Shown here: piece by piece, positions 34,666-43,676 of the stretch
Numbering within the stretch: the first letter of the stretch is position 1
Layout of the letters: each line of letters opens with the position of its first letter
The notes under the pieces: generated by a model
What the model was told of the DNA's origin: nothing
What the model saw: only the letters and a program-made list of their open reading frames with translations
Database searches by the model: none
Position numbers and translations under genes: made by a program
DNA from: DATFVJ01 sp035517695
GTDB taxonomy: Bacteria; Actinomycetota; Actinomycetes; Streptosporangiales; Streptosporangiaceae
NCBI GenBank assembly: GCA_035517695.1
Contig: DATIYI010000326.1
Span: 1-64,000, forward strand
DNA length: 64,000 bases
Direction of reading: 5' to 3'

Positions 34666-35397
34666 ATGAGTCAAGCCATGCCCCTGGTGCTGATGTACCA
34701 CTCGGTCGCCCCTTATCAGCAGGATCCATATCTGGTGACCGTGAGCCCGCCGCGCTTCGAGCAGCAGATGCGCTGGCTGCGGGGGCGCGGCCTGCGGGGA
34801 ACATCTATGCGCGAGCTCCTCGACGCGCAGCGCCGGGGCACCGAGCGCGGGCTCGTCGGCCTCACGTTCGACGACGGCTATGCCGATCTGGTCAGCTACG
34901 TGCTGCCCACGCTGCGGCGGCACGGCTTTACCGCGACGGTGTTCGTGATCGCTGGCAGGCTCGGCGGCCAGAACGCCTGGGATGCGGAAGGGCCGCGGAA
35001 GCCGCTGATGACGGCGCGACAGGTGCGTCAGGCGGCAACGGAAGGTGTCGAGATCGGCTCCCACGGACTCCAGCATGTCTCGTTGCCTGGCGTCAACGAC
35101 ACGGCGCTTGCCGAGGAACTTTCTGATAGCCGCCGGATCCTGCGTGACGTCAGCGGCCAGCATGTGCGGGGCTTCTGCTATCCGTTCGGCAACGTCGACG
35201 GCCGGGTCGCCACAGGCGTGCGGACTGCCGGATACCAGTATGCCTGCGCGATCTGGCGCTCCGAGCTCACCGGCACGCACGCGCTGCCGCGCACCTACGT
35301 CGGCGAGGCCGACTCGCCGATCCGGCTGCGGGCCAAGCGGCTCCGCCACCGGCTGACCTGGGGACGCGCGGCGCCGCTTCTCCGCCATTTCGGCTAG
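34666..35397 (+). CDS. Polysaccharide deacetylase (CE4)
   Basis: A 243-residue NodB-homology enzyme with the metal/catalytic motifs LTFDDGYAD and EIGSHGLQH, plus FCYPFGNVDGRV. CE4 enzymes remove N-acetyl groups from GlcNAc polymers or peptidoglycan. No signal peptide is visible. It is the first gene before the polysaccharide locus (109 bp to the next gene), where a deacetylase for a GlcNAc-containing polymer would fit. Confidence 0.88.
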   Translation: MSQAMPLVLMYHSVAPYQQDPYLVTVSPPRFEQQMRWLRGRGLRGTSMRELLDAQRRGTERGLVGLTFDDGYADLVSYVLPTLRRHGFTATVFVIAGRLGGQNAWDAEGPRKPLMTARQVRQAATEGVEIGSHGLQHVSLPGVNDTALAEELSDSRRILRDVSGQHVRGFCYPFGNVDGRVATGVRTAGYQYACAIWRSELTGTHALPRTYVGEADSPIRLRAKRLRHRLTWGRAAPLLRHFG

Positions 35398-35505
35398 CGG
35401 GCCTACCCCTGTTGCACGAGCAACTAGGGCAACGGCGGTGAAACAGTCGGTTCCAGGCCAAACGACGGGGGCGTCGCCTTCCGCACGGGCATGGGGGAAT
35501 ACACA

Positions 35506-36909
35506 GTGTCAGAGAATCAACTCTCGCTTGCGGTCAACCACAAGGCGGGAAACCTGCGGCGCAAGCTGGTCGCGTTCGAGATGCCGGCCGATCACGTCGA
35601 TCGCCTCGGTAACGGGGGCAGCGCGAACAGCTACGACAATGGTCACGCGGCGCGGCTTTCCGCGGTGGCGATCGTGGGGATGGGCTACGTCGGGCTGCCA
35701 ACCGCGCTCGGCCTCTACTCGAATTGCCCGCGCATCATCGGCATCGACATAAGCCGTGCCCGGCTTCATGCGATCGCGGGCGGTGAGGCCGACCTCACCG
35801 ACCTCGACCTGCACCTGCTCGACCGGGCATTGCAGGACGGCAGTCTCGAGCTGAGCAGTGACACCGCTGCCGTCGCGGAAGCCGACGCCGTCATCATCTG
35901 CGTGCCCACGCCTGTCGACAGCGACCACGTGCCTGACCTGGCCGCACTGCGCGGCGCGTGCGGCGCCGTCGTCGCGCACGCGCGAGCAGGCCAGACGATC
36001 ATCCTCACCTCCACGAGTTACGTGGGCACGACCCGGGACCTGCTCATCGGCCCGCTCGAGCAGCGGGGCATGCGCGTGGGAGAGGACGTTTTCGTGGCAT
36101 TCAGTCCCGAGCGGATTGATCCGGGCAACAGCGACCATCTGCAGCGTGAGACCCCCCGGGTGATCGGCGGGGCGACGGAAGCCTGCGCGGAGCACGCTGC
36201 CCAGGTGATCAAGCGGCTGACCGACGTGGTCTATGTGATGAGCTCGGCCGAGGCCGCCGAGGCGACCAAGCTTTACGAGAACGTCTTCCGTGCGGTGACG
36301 CTCGCCCTCGCTAACGAGTTCGCGGACGTCTGCGGCACCTTGCAGCTGGATCCGATCGAGGTGACGCTCGCCGCGGGCACCAAGCCCTACGGCTTCCTCG
36401 GCACCTTCCCCGGGCCAGGTGTCGGCGGGCACTGCATCCCCTGTGACCCCTATTACCTGCTGTGGCAGCTTGGCGGCAGCGAACGCGGCACGCCGCTGAT
36501 CGAGCAGGCCATGAAGTCGATCAATACGCGGCCCGATCGGGTCGTGGAGCGCGCCAGTCAGGTGCTCGCCGAGGCCGGCGGTGGGCTGGCGGGTGCCAAG
36601 GTGATCGTCGTCGGGGTCAGTTACAAGCCAGGTGTCGCGGACCTGCGGGAGTCGCCCGCGCTCGACATCATCGCCGGGCTCATCAGCCGGGGTGCGGAGG
36701 TGGAGTACCACGACCCGGTGGTACCGCAGGTACGGCTGCGGGACGGGCGGCTGATCGACAACTTGCCCGCACCCAAGGGCGCGGACTTCGATCTGGCGGT
36801 CATTCACACCCTGCACCCAGGGATCGACCACTCGTGGGCGCAGGACTGCCCGCAAATCCTCGATGCCACCTACCAGTTCGACGGTGCGCCGAACCGGGCC
36901 GTGGTCTAG
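35506..36909 (+). CDS. UDP-N-acetylhexosamine/UDP-glucose dehydrogenase family
   Basis: A 467-residue nucleotide-sugar 6-dehydrogenase. The NAD site is AIVGMGYVGLPTALGL (about 55-70), the catalytic Cys is near residue 310 in GVGGHCIPCDPYY, and KVIVVGVSYKPGVADLRESP marks the C-terminal UDP-binding domain. The WbpA/WecC-like pattern suggests oxidation of UDP-GlcNAc or UDP-ManNAc to the uronic acid, but UDP-glucose cannot be excluded. The GTG at 35506 has GGGGGA seven bases before it; an ATG at 35491 is also open. An N-terminal ~50-residue extension is unusual. First gene of the coupled run. Confidence 0.87.
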   Translation: MSENQLSLAVNHKAGNLRRKLVAFEMPADHVDRLGNGGSANSYDNGHAARLSAVAIVGMGYVGLPTALGLYSNCPRIIGIDISRARLHAIAGGEADLTDLDLHLLDRALQDGSLELSSDTAAVAEADAVIICVPTPVDSDHVPDLAALRGACGAVVAHARAGQTIILTSTSYVGTTRDLLIGPLEQRGMRVGEDVFVAFSPERIDPGNSDHLQRETPRVIGGATEACAEHAAQVIKRLTDVVYVMSSAEAAEATKLYENVFRAVTLALANEFADVCGTLQLDPIEVTLAAGTKPYGFLGTFPGPGVGGHCIPCDPYYLLWQLGGSERGTPLIEQAMKSINTRPDRVVERASQVLAEAGGGLAGAKVIVVGVSYKPGVADLRESPALDIIAGLISRGAEVEYHDPVVPQVRLRDGRLIDNLPAPKGADFDLAVIHTLHPGIDHSWAQDCPQILDATYQFDGAPNRAVV

Positions 36910-36923
36910 GCGCTGGAGCATTG

Positions 36924-38411
36924 ATGAGCCACGAACTTTCCGTCGATTCGAGCACGCCCGCTGTGGTGCTCAAGCTTGACGCGAACGTCATGCACCACGG
37001 CGGGCTGGGGGTGATCCGCAGCCTGGGACGCCTCGGCGTGCCCGTCTATGGCGTCCACGAGGGGCCGTTGGCGCCCGCCGCAGGTTCCCGCTACTTGCAC
37101 GGTCGCTGGTTCTGGCAGCCGGCCCAAGAGGATACAGAACGGCTGCGCAGCGGACTTGCCCGCCTGGCAGACCGGATCGGCCGCCCCGCGGTGCTCATCC
37201 CGACCGATGACGCGGGTGCGATCTTCCTGGCCGAACATGGCGACAGCCTGCGACAATGGTTCCTCTTCCCCGCTCCGCCGCGCGATATCCCTCGCCGGCT
37301 CGCAGGCAAATTCTCGATGTACCAGCTGTGTCGCGAGCTTGATGTGCCGTGCCCGCGCGCCGCCGTGCCCGGTTGCCTCGAGGAGGCGCGTGAATTCGCC
37401 GCCACCACGGGCTTCCCGCTGGTCGCGAAGCTCACCACGCCATGGCGCCGTGGGACAAGAAACAGTGCGGTAGGCAACGGCGCGGCCTCAAACGGGGCGG
37501 CCACAAACGGGGCGGCCACAAACGGGGCGGCCAAGAACGGCGCCCAGCGGAGCCGCCCTGGCCTGCGCAGCACCACCATCGCCCGCGACCCGGCCGAGCT
37601 CGAGGCTATCTATCTGGCCGGCCGTGACACCGGCGATGACGTGATGTTGCAGGAGTTCATCCCCGGCGGGCGGGGCGACGACTGGTTCTTCCACGGCTAC
37701 TGCGACGCAAGCTCGCACTGCGGGCCCGCGTTCACCGGAATCAAGGAACGGTCCTATCCAGCGCACGCCGGGCTGACCAGTCTGGGGCGCTCGGCGTCCA
37801 ATCCTCGGTTGCGCACCGAGATCGCCAGGCTGCTCGCCCGGCTGGCCTACCGCGGCATCGTCGACCTCGATCTCCGCTTCGATGCCAGGGACGGCACCTA
37901 CAAGCTGCTGGACTTCAACCCGCGCCTCGGCGCCCAGTTCCGGCTGTTCCGCGACTCGGCCGGGATCGACGTCGCCCGCGCGCAGTACCTGGACCTTACC
38001 GCGGGCGCGCTTCCCGGTCCGGCCGGTACGGCCGGCACAGGCAGCGCTGGCGCAGGCGGCGCCGGGGACACCGGGCACGATCAGGTCGACGGCCGCAGCT
38101 TCCTGGTCGAGAACTACGACCCGATCAGCGCGCTGAGCTACTGGCGCGGCGGCGAACTCGGGCTGCGGGACTGGGCGGCGTCGGTACGCGGTGTCGACGA
38201 GACCGCCTGGTTCGATCGCGACGACCTGCGGCCATTCGGGCTTATGTGCCTGCACATGGGCTGGCACGCGATCCGCCGCCCGCTGCGGGGGCAGCGCGCG
38301 CACAGCGCGGCGCGGTTCGCCGCCGAGCCGCGCTACCGGCGCGGCCGCGGCGCGGCAAAACCCGGCGGAAAATCACCCGATCAAGGCAATTACGAGGGGA
38401 AATTGGCATGA
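36924..38411 (+). CDS. ATP-grasp ligase in polysaccharide locus
   Basis: A 495-residue ATP-grasp protein: VVLKLDANVMHHGGLGVIRSLGRLGVPV opening, FSMYQLCRELDVPCPR, FPLVAKLT (ATP-binding lysine), and metal-binding LLDFNPRLGAQFRLFRD. ATP-grasp enzymes of this carbamoyl-phosphate-synthase-like type join a carboxylate to an amine. Beside a uronic-acid-forming dehydrogenase, an amide on a sugar acid is a plausible product. An in-frame array of NGAA(S/T/K) repeats interrupts the ATP-grasp core. ATG 36924 has GGAG upstream; its stop overlaps the next start (ATGA). Confidence 0.8.
   Translation: MSHELSVDSSTPAVVLKLDANVMHHGGLGVIRSLGRLGVPVYGVHEGPLAPAAGSRYLHGRWFWQPAQEDTERLRSGLARLADRIGRPAVLIPTDDAGAIFLAEHGDSLRQWFLFPAPPRDIPRRLAGKFSMYQLCRELDVPCPRAAVPGCLEEAREFAATTGFPLVAKLTTPWRRGTRNSAVGNGAASNGAATNGAATNGAAKNGAQRSRPGLRSTTIARDPAELEAIYLAGRDTGDDVMLQEFIPGGRGDDWFFHGYCDASSHCGPAFTGIKERSYPAHAGLTSLGRSASNPRLRTEIARLLARLAYRGIVDLDLRFDARDGTYKLLDFNPRLGAQFRLFRDSAGIDVARAQYLDLTAGALPGPAGTAGTGSAGAGGAGDTGHDQVDGRSFLVENYDPISALSYWRGGELGLRDWAASVRGVDETAWFDRDDLRPFGLMCLHMGWHAIRRPLRGQRAHSAARFAAEPRYRRGRGAAKPGGKSPDQGNYEGKLA
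37475..37534. repeat. 15-bp tandem repeat, four copies, in coding sequence
   Basis: Units AAACGGGGCGGCCAC, in frame in the ATP-grasp gene, encoding NGAAT/NGAAS/NGAAK pentapeptides just after the ATP-binding strand, a loop position likely to tolerate insertion. Confidence 0.9.
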
Positions 38412-39694
38412 ATGATTCTGTTGACCGTGTCGATGCGGTTAGCCCATTTGACACCGCCGACACTGTCATCGTCGGTGCCGGGCCTTACGGGCTGTCGCTC
38501 GCCGCGCATCTGCGCGGCGCCGGAGTGCACTTCCGCCAATTCGGCCTGCCCATGCACCTTTGGCGGTCGGCCATGCCACGTGGCATGTACCTCAAGTCGC
38601 AGGGCTTCGCGTCGAACATCTCCGACCCGCAAGGCACGCACACGCTTGAGGCCTTCTGCAGGGCGACAGGTCGTCCCTATGCCAGCTATGGGCTGCCCGT
38701 GGCGCTTGACACGTTCATCTCCTACGGCCAGTGGTTCAAGGCCGAACTCGCACCCGAGTTGGAAGAGGTGCTCGTCACCGGGGTTACCAGGCACGACGGA
38801 TTCTTCCGGCTCGAGCTGTCGAATGGCGACAGTGCCACCGCGCGCAGGGTCGTGGTCGCCGTCGGCGTCGAGCACTTCGCCTATATGCCAGCCCTGCTGG
38901 CCGGCCTGCCGCAAGCCGTGTGCACCCACAGCGGCGCGCATACAGACCTGAGCGTCTTCCACGGCCGCACCGTCGTCGTGGTCGGCGCCGGGCAGTCCGC
39001 GCTCGAATCGGCCGCGCTGCTACACGAGAGCGGGGCGATGGTCCAGGTCGTGGCCAGGGAGCAGCAGGTGGCGTGGAACGGTGAGCCGCTGGCCCTCGAC
39101 CGGCCGCTCGCGTCGCGGCTGGCCGAGCCAGAATCCGGTCTCGGGTCCGGCTGGGCCACCTGGTTCTACTCGAACCACCCCGGACTGTTCAGGAAGCTGC
39201 CGCAGTCCACCCGCGTGTACCGATCGCGGACCGCGCTCGGCCCGGCCGGAGCGTGCTGGCTGCGCGGCCGCGTGGACGGACAATTCCCGATCCTCACCGG
39301 CCATACGCTGACCTCGGCGACGGCCGGAAGGGACGGCGTCCGCCTGGGCCTGACCACGCGCGACGGCGACGGCCGCGAACTTAACGCGGACCACGTGATC
39401 GCGGCCACCGGCTACCGGCCGGACCTGCGGAGGCTGCCATTTATCTGCAGTTCGGCCACCTCCCACGACGGGCTCGGCGCACAGCTGAGGACCGTGGCGG
39501 GGACCACCGCGGTGGGCAAGGACTATCAGTCTTCTGTGCCAGGGCTTTACTTCATCGGCCCGGCGGTGGCCCCCACGTTCGGCCCGGTGATGCGCTTCGT
39601 CTACGGCTCTGCCCACGCGGCGAGCGTGGTGGCAGGCCGGCTCGCGAGCACAGCCGATCGCCGCTCGCGAACGGCTGTCGGAGCCGGTCGATGA
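38408..39694 (+). CDS. FMO-like FAD/NAD(P)-binding protein
   Basis: A 428-residue flavoprotein with two Rossmann motifs: GAGPYGLSLAAHL for FAD and VVVVGAGQSALESAALL for NADP, plus CTHSGAHTDLSVF, like the flavin monooxygenase fingerprint, and the ATGYRPDLRRLPF motif of N-hydroxylating/FMO enzymes. It may oxidise an amine or other group on an amino acid or sugar. Start and stop overlaps of 4 bp with both neighbours (ATP-grasp before, sugar transferase after) show translational coupling. Substrate unknown. Confidence 0.82.
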   Translation: MNDSVDRVDAVSPFDTADTVIVGAGPYGLSLAAHLRGAGVHFRQFGLPMHLWRSAMPRGMYLKSQGFASNISDPQGTHTLEAFCRATGRPYASYGLPVALDTFISYGQWFKAELAPELEEVLVTGVTRHDGFFRLELSNGDSATARRVVVAVGVEHFAYMPALLAGLPQAVCTHSGAHTDLSVFHGRTVVVVGAGQSALESAALLHESGAMVQVVAREQQVAWNGEPLALDRPLASRLAEPESGLGSGWATWFYSNHPGLFRKLPQSTRVYRSRTALGPAGACWLRGRVDGQFPILTGHTLTSATAGRDGVRLGLTTRDGDGRELNADHVIAATGYRPDLRRLPFICSSATSHDGLGAQLRTVAGTTAVGKDYQSSVPGLYFIGPAVAPTFGPVMRFVYGSAHAASVVAGRLASTADRRSRTAVGAGR

Positions 39695-41400
39695 AGGTGG
39701 CGGAATTCGCCCCTGAGGCGCAGCAGGGCGCGGCCACATATCTGCCCGCGCCCGCAGCGGCAGGCCCACGGGGTGCGGCGGGGCCGAGGCGGAACACCGG
39801 GGCGGCCGCGGGCACGGCGCGCACCCGGGTGGGTTCAGGCCCGCTTGGCGGGCGGGTCGCGCGGGCGGTACTGCCCGTCGCCGACGTGGTCGGGCTGCTG
39901 GCTGCGATCGCCATCGCAGCGAAGGCGGACCTGCTGACCGCGGCTTACGCGCTGGCCGTCATGATCGTCCTCGCCGGAGGCGGCCAGCACAGGCTGCGGA
40001 TCTGCCTGCGGGTATCCGATCAGGTCGGGCGCATCTTGATCGCTGCGGCGCTGCCGTTGCTGATCCTGCTGCCCTGGACACCGGCCGGTTATGCACTGCG
40101 CTTGGCGCTGGCCGCCGCGGCGGCGGTGCTGGCATCGCGCGCCATCGCGATCGCCGCGCTGCGCGCTGCGCACCGGCGCGGACTGCTCACCGAGCAGGCT
40201 CTCCTCGTCGGCGCAGGGCCGGTCGGCGTCCAGCTTGCCCGGCTACTTCGCGAGCATCCGGAGCTCGGGCTGCTGCCGCGCGGATTCATCGACGGCGACC
40301 GGCCAGTCCATTCCAGCGCGGCGCGGGACAACGCGACCATGGACGACGCCGCACGGGACATGGCGGCGCAGGACATGGCGGCGCGGGACATGGCGGCGCG
40401 GGACATGGCAGCGCGGGACATGGCAGCGCGGGACATGGCAGCGCAGGACATGGCAGCGCAGGACAACGCGATCCTGGACGACGCCGCGCTCGCGCTGGGC
40501 AAGGCAGCTCTCGATAACCCCGCACGCAGCGGCGCGACGCCTGACGGAGCCGCTCGGCTGCCTGTCCTTGGCAGCCTTGCAGATCTCGGTGACGTGGTCA
40601 CGCAGCGCGGGGTCAGCCGCGTCATCATCTGCTTTCCGGCCGGCGGCGACGAGGATCTCGTCGCCGCGGCGCGCGCGTGCCGGCCGCTGCACGCCGACGT
40701 GTGCGTGGTGCCCCGCCTGTACGAACTCGGCGCGGCCGTGCCCCGGGCCTATCTGGACGAGGTCTGGGGCATCCCGCTCATCCCGCTGCGGCGCGGGCTC
40801 CCGCCCGCAGGCCGCCTGCTGAAGCGAGCTTTCGATGTGGTCGCCGGCGTGGTGCTGCTCGCCGTGGCCGCCCCCGTGCTGGTCGCCGCGGCCGCGATGG
40901 TCCGGTTGCGATGCGGCGCCCCTGTACTGTTCCGTCAGGTCCGCCTCACCGGACGGGGCCGCCGGGCGACGATCGTCAAGTTGCGGACCCTCGCCGAGCA
41001 CAGCCGCCCCGACACACGCTGGGTGGTTCCCATCCAGGGGTCCACCAAGCTGGGCCGCTTGCTGCGCAGCACGCACCTGGACGAGCTTCCTCAGCTCATC
41101 AACGTGCTCCGCGGTGACATGTCGCTGGTCGGGCCCCGGCCCGAGCGACCTTACTTCGCCACCCGGTTCGGCCAGGAGGTCCCCGGCTACGAAGACAGGC
41201 AGCGGATGCCCGCAGGGATGACGGGATGGTCCCAGGTGCACGGCCTCAACGGGGATACCTCGATCCGCGACCGGGCCCGGTTCGACAACCAGTACATCGA
41301 GTACTGGTCGTTCTGGCTCGATCTGCTGATTCTGGCCCGGACCCTCGCCACCGCGGTGGCATCTTCCTTCCCTGACTCGTCGCAAGGAGCCCGACGGTGA
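39691..41400 (+). CDS. Polyprenyl-phosphate glycosyl-1-phosphate transferase
   Basis: A 569-residue initiating sugar transferase of the WbaP/CpsE type: N-terminal transmembrane helices (residues ~60-160), a CoA-binding-like/Rossmann middle domain, and the C-terminal bacterial sugar transferase domain (RLLKRAFDVVAGVVLLAVA, STHLDELPQLINVLRGDMSL, VGPRPERPYF). It transfers the first sugar phosphate to undecaprenyl phosphate to start a repeat unit. The middle domain is interrupted by a DMAAR pentapeptide array. It overlaps its neighbours by 4 bp on both sides. Confidence 0.9.
   Translation: MKVAEFAPEAQQGAATYLPAPAAAGPRGAAGPRRNTGAAAGTARTRVGSGPLGGRVARAVLPVADVVGLLAAIAIAAKADLLTAAYALAVMIVLAGGGQHRLRICLRVSDQVGRILIAAALPLLILLPWTPAGYALRLALAAAAAVLASRAIAIAALRAAHRRGLLTEQALLVGAGPVGVQLARLLREHPELGLLPRGFIDGDRPVHSSAARDNATMDDAARDMAAQDMAARDMAARDMAARDMAARDMAAQDMAAQDNAILDDAALALGKAALDNPARSGATPDGAARLPVLGSLADLGDVVTQRGVSRVIICFPAGGDEDLVAAARACRPLHADVCVVPRLYELGAAVPRAYLDEVWGIPLIPLRRGLPPAGRLLKRAFDVVAGVVLLAVAAPVLVAAAAMVRLRCGAPVLFRQVRLTGRGRRATIVKLRTLAEHSRPDTRWVVPIQGSTKLGRLLRSTHLDELPQLINVLRGDMSLVGPRPERPYFATRFGQEVPGYEDRQRMPAGMTGWSQVHGLNGDTSIRDRARFDNQYIEYWSFWLDLLILARTLATAVASSFPDSSQGARR
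40357..40461. repeat. 15-bp tandem repeat, seven copies, in coding sequence
   Basis: Seven in-frame units of GACATGGCGGCGCGG and close variants in the sugar transferase gene, encoding DMAAQ/DMAAR pentapeptides within the middle Rossmann-like domain. Confidence 0.95.
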
Positions 41401-42662
41401 AAGTTCTGCATGTAATAACAGGCCTGGGCGTCGGCGGCGCAGAGCTTCAGCTGCGCTCCATTCTCCAGCACACCCGGCATGAGTCCGACGTGGTGACGCT
41501 CTACAACCCTGGCCCGGTGGCTGACATGATCCGCGCCGACGGCGGACGGGTGCGTGACCTCGGCATGACACGTAATACCGAGCTGTCCGCGCTGCTCCGG
41601 CTGCGGCGGCTGATCCGCAGCGGCGGCTACGACGTGGTGCACACACACCTGTACCGGTCGCAGATCTACGGGCGGACCGCCGCCTGGCTGGCGGGCACCC
41701 CGGTCGTACTGAGCACCGAACACTCGATCGGCGAGACGCACCTGGAGCGCCGCCGCATGACACTCGGCGTACGGGCCCTCTACCTCGGCACCGAACGGCT
41801 CTCCGACACGACGATCGCGGTCTCAGAAACCGTCAGGGACCGGCTCGCTAGCTGGGGTGTTCGGCCGCGCAATATGACGGTCATCCCCAATGGCGTCGAC
41901 CTCGGCAGGGCGGCATTCGACGCCGAAGCCCGCGGCAGGGTACGTAGCGAGCTCGGCCTGGTGCCCGGCAGCTATGTGATCGGCCTGCTCGGCCGGCTCG
42001 ACCCGAATAAGCAATTTGACATGGTGATCGAGGCGGCCGCCCCATTGCTCGACGACAAAGCCAGGCTGGTAATCGTCGGCGGCGGTGCGGAGCGCGAGCA
42101 CCTAGAACAGGTGGCGGGCGCATGTGGCGTCACCGACAGGGTCATCTTCGCGGGCGAGCGGCACGACGTGGCGGCCGTGCTTTCCGCGTTTGACCTGTTT
42201 GTGGCCTCTTCCAAGCAGGAGACGTTCGGCCTGTCGGTACTCGAAGCGCTTGCGAACGGGCTACCGGTGCTCTACACGACCTGCCCGGCGCTTGACGGCC
42301 TTGGCGTGGACCGCGCACGCCAGGTTCCTTCTAGCGCGCCGGGCCTGCGCGCCGCCATGGCCACCGAGGTGACCGCCGGGAAGCGGGATCGGATTCCTGT
42401 CGCCGCGATCGAGCGCGAGTACGGCATCGAGGCAGTGACGGCACGAATCGACGATCTTTACGAACGGCTGCGCCCGGCGCCTGCCCGGCCCGCCGCGATC
42501 CAGGCGGACGGCAGGTCAGGCGGCCCGCCAAGCGGCCACGCCGCAATCAGATCACCGGCACCGCGCATTGCGGCCGCCGGCCCGGCGGCTACGGTGCCGC
42601 CGCTCATCATCGGGGTCGGCAGCTCAGCTGCGCCTGCCCGGCAAACAGGAGGCGAAGGATGA
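41397..42662 (+). CDS. Glycosyltransferase family 4
   Basis: A 421-residue GT-B enzyme: VLHVITGLGVGGAELQL at the N-terminus, VVHTHLYRSQIYGR, STEHSIGETH, VIPNGVDL, VIGLLGRLDPNKQFD, and the GT4 nucleotide-sugar motif KQETFGLSVLEALANGLPV. It should add a sugar to the lipid-linked intermediate on the cytosolic side. The C-terminal ~60 residues are Pro/Ala-rich. Its GTG start overlaps the stop of the sugar transferase gene and its end overlaps the epimerase start. Confidence 0.9.
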   Translation: MKVLHVITGLGVGGAELQLRSILQHTRHESDVVTLYNPGPVADMIRADGGRVRDLGMTRNTELSALLRLRRLIRSGGYDVVHTHLYRSQIYGRTAAWLAGTPVVLSTEHSIGETHLERRRMTLGVRALYLGTERLSDTTIAVSETVRDRLASWGVRPRNMTVIPNGVDLGRAAFDAEARGRVRSELGLVPGSYVIGLLGRLDPNKQFDMVIEAAAPLLDDKARLVIVGGGAEREHLEQVAGACGVTDRVIFAGERHDVAAVLSAFDLFVASSKQETFGLSVLEALANGLPVLYTTCPALDGLGVDRARQVPSSAPGLRAAMATEVTAGKRDRIPVAAIEREYGIEAVTARIDDLYERLRPAPARPAAIQADGRSGGPPSGHAAIRSPAPRIAAAGPAATVPPLIIGVGSSAAPARQTGGEG

Positions 42663-43648
42663 AATCGTTTGTGACTGGGGCCGCCGGCTTCATCGGGTCA
42701 CATCTGGTCGAGGCGTTGCTAGCGGCCGGGGACGAGGTCGTCGGGCTTGACAATCTGAGCACCGGGCGGCTGCAGAATCTCGACGCGGTGGCCCATCATC
42801 CCCGTTTCCGGCTGGTCAGGGGCTCGGTTACCGACCGCGTCCTCGTCGACGACCTCACCGCGGGAGCCGACACGGTCTTCCATCTCGCGGCGGCCGTAGG
42901 TGCGTTCGTCATTCGTGACCGCACGCTGGATAGCCTGCGGACGAATATCCACGGCACAGAAAACGTTGTCGAGGCAGCCGACCGGTGGGGCGCCCGCGTG
43001 CTTGTCGCCTCCACCAGCGAGATCTACGGCAAGAATTCGACGGTCGGGCTGCGCGAGGACGACGACAGGGTGATCGGCTCACCGCTGAAGTCCCGGTGGA
43101 GCTACGCGGAGGCCAAGGCGATCGACGAGAGTCTCGTCGAGGCCTACGTCCGCGAACGTGACCTGCGCGCGGTGATCGTCCGGCTGTTCAACACCGTCGG
43201 CCCGCGGCAGACTGGCCGGTACGGGATGGTGATCCCCAGGTTCGTACGGCAGGCGCGTGCCGGTGAGCCGCTGACCGTCTTCGGCACCGGCGCGCAGGTG
43301 CGCTGTTTCTGTCACGTGCACGACGTCGTGCCTGCGCTCATCGACCTGGCCCGGTCGGATCGGGCCCACGGCAGGGCGGTCAACCTCGGCAGCTCCGAGC
43401 AGGTAACGATCGACGAACTCGCCCTGCGGGTGATCGCGGCTACCGGCTCGCCCAGCGAGATCGCACGGATCTCCTACCTGGTTGCCTACGGCTCAGGCTA
43501 TGAGGACATGCTGCGGCGGGTGCCCGACTGCACGCTCGCACGTGACCTAGTCGGCTTCAGCGCCAAGCGGACGCTTGACGACATCATCGAGGCCGTCATC
43601 GAAGACCAGGCCGCGGCACGCAGCAGGCCGGCTGCCGTCGCCTCCTAA
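42659..43648 (+). CDS. NAD-dependent nucleotide-sugar epimerase/dehydratase
   Basis: A 329-residue extended short-chain dehydrogenase: FVTGAAGFIGSHLVEAL for NAD, STSEIYGK, the catalytic Tyr/Lys in SYAEAKAIDES, and RLFNTVGPRQTGRYGMV. The closest recognisable relatives are UDP-glucose 4-epimerase and UDP-glucuronate decarboxylase types, so it supplies or modifies a UDP-sugar. With a dehydrogenase in the same run, a decarboxylase making UDP-xylose is possible. Overlap of 4 bp with the previous gene. Confidence 0.88.
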   Translation: MKSFVTGAAGFIGSHLVEALLAAGDEVVGLDNLSTGRLQNLDAVAHHPRFRLVRGSVTDRVLVDDLTAGADTVFHLAAAVGAFVIRDRTLDSLRTNIHGTENVVEAADRWGARVLVASTSEIYGKNSTVGLREDDDRVIGSPLKSRWSYAEAKAIDESLVEAYVRERDLRAVIVRLFNTVGPRQTGRYGMVIPRFVRQARAGEPLTVFGTGAQVRCFCHVHDVVPALIDLARSDRAHGRAVNLGSSEQVTIDELALRVIAATGSPSEIARISYLVAYGSGYEDMLRRVPDCTLARDLVGFSAKRTLDDIIEAVIEDQAAARSRPAAVAS

Positions 43649-43676
43649 GGGCGGGAAAGGCCCCGGCCGAGCCGAG

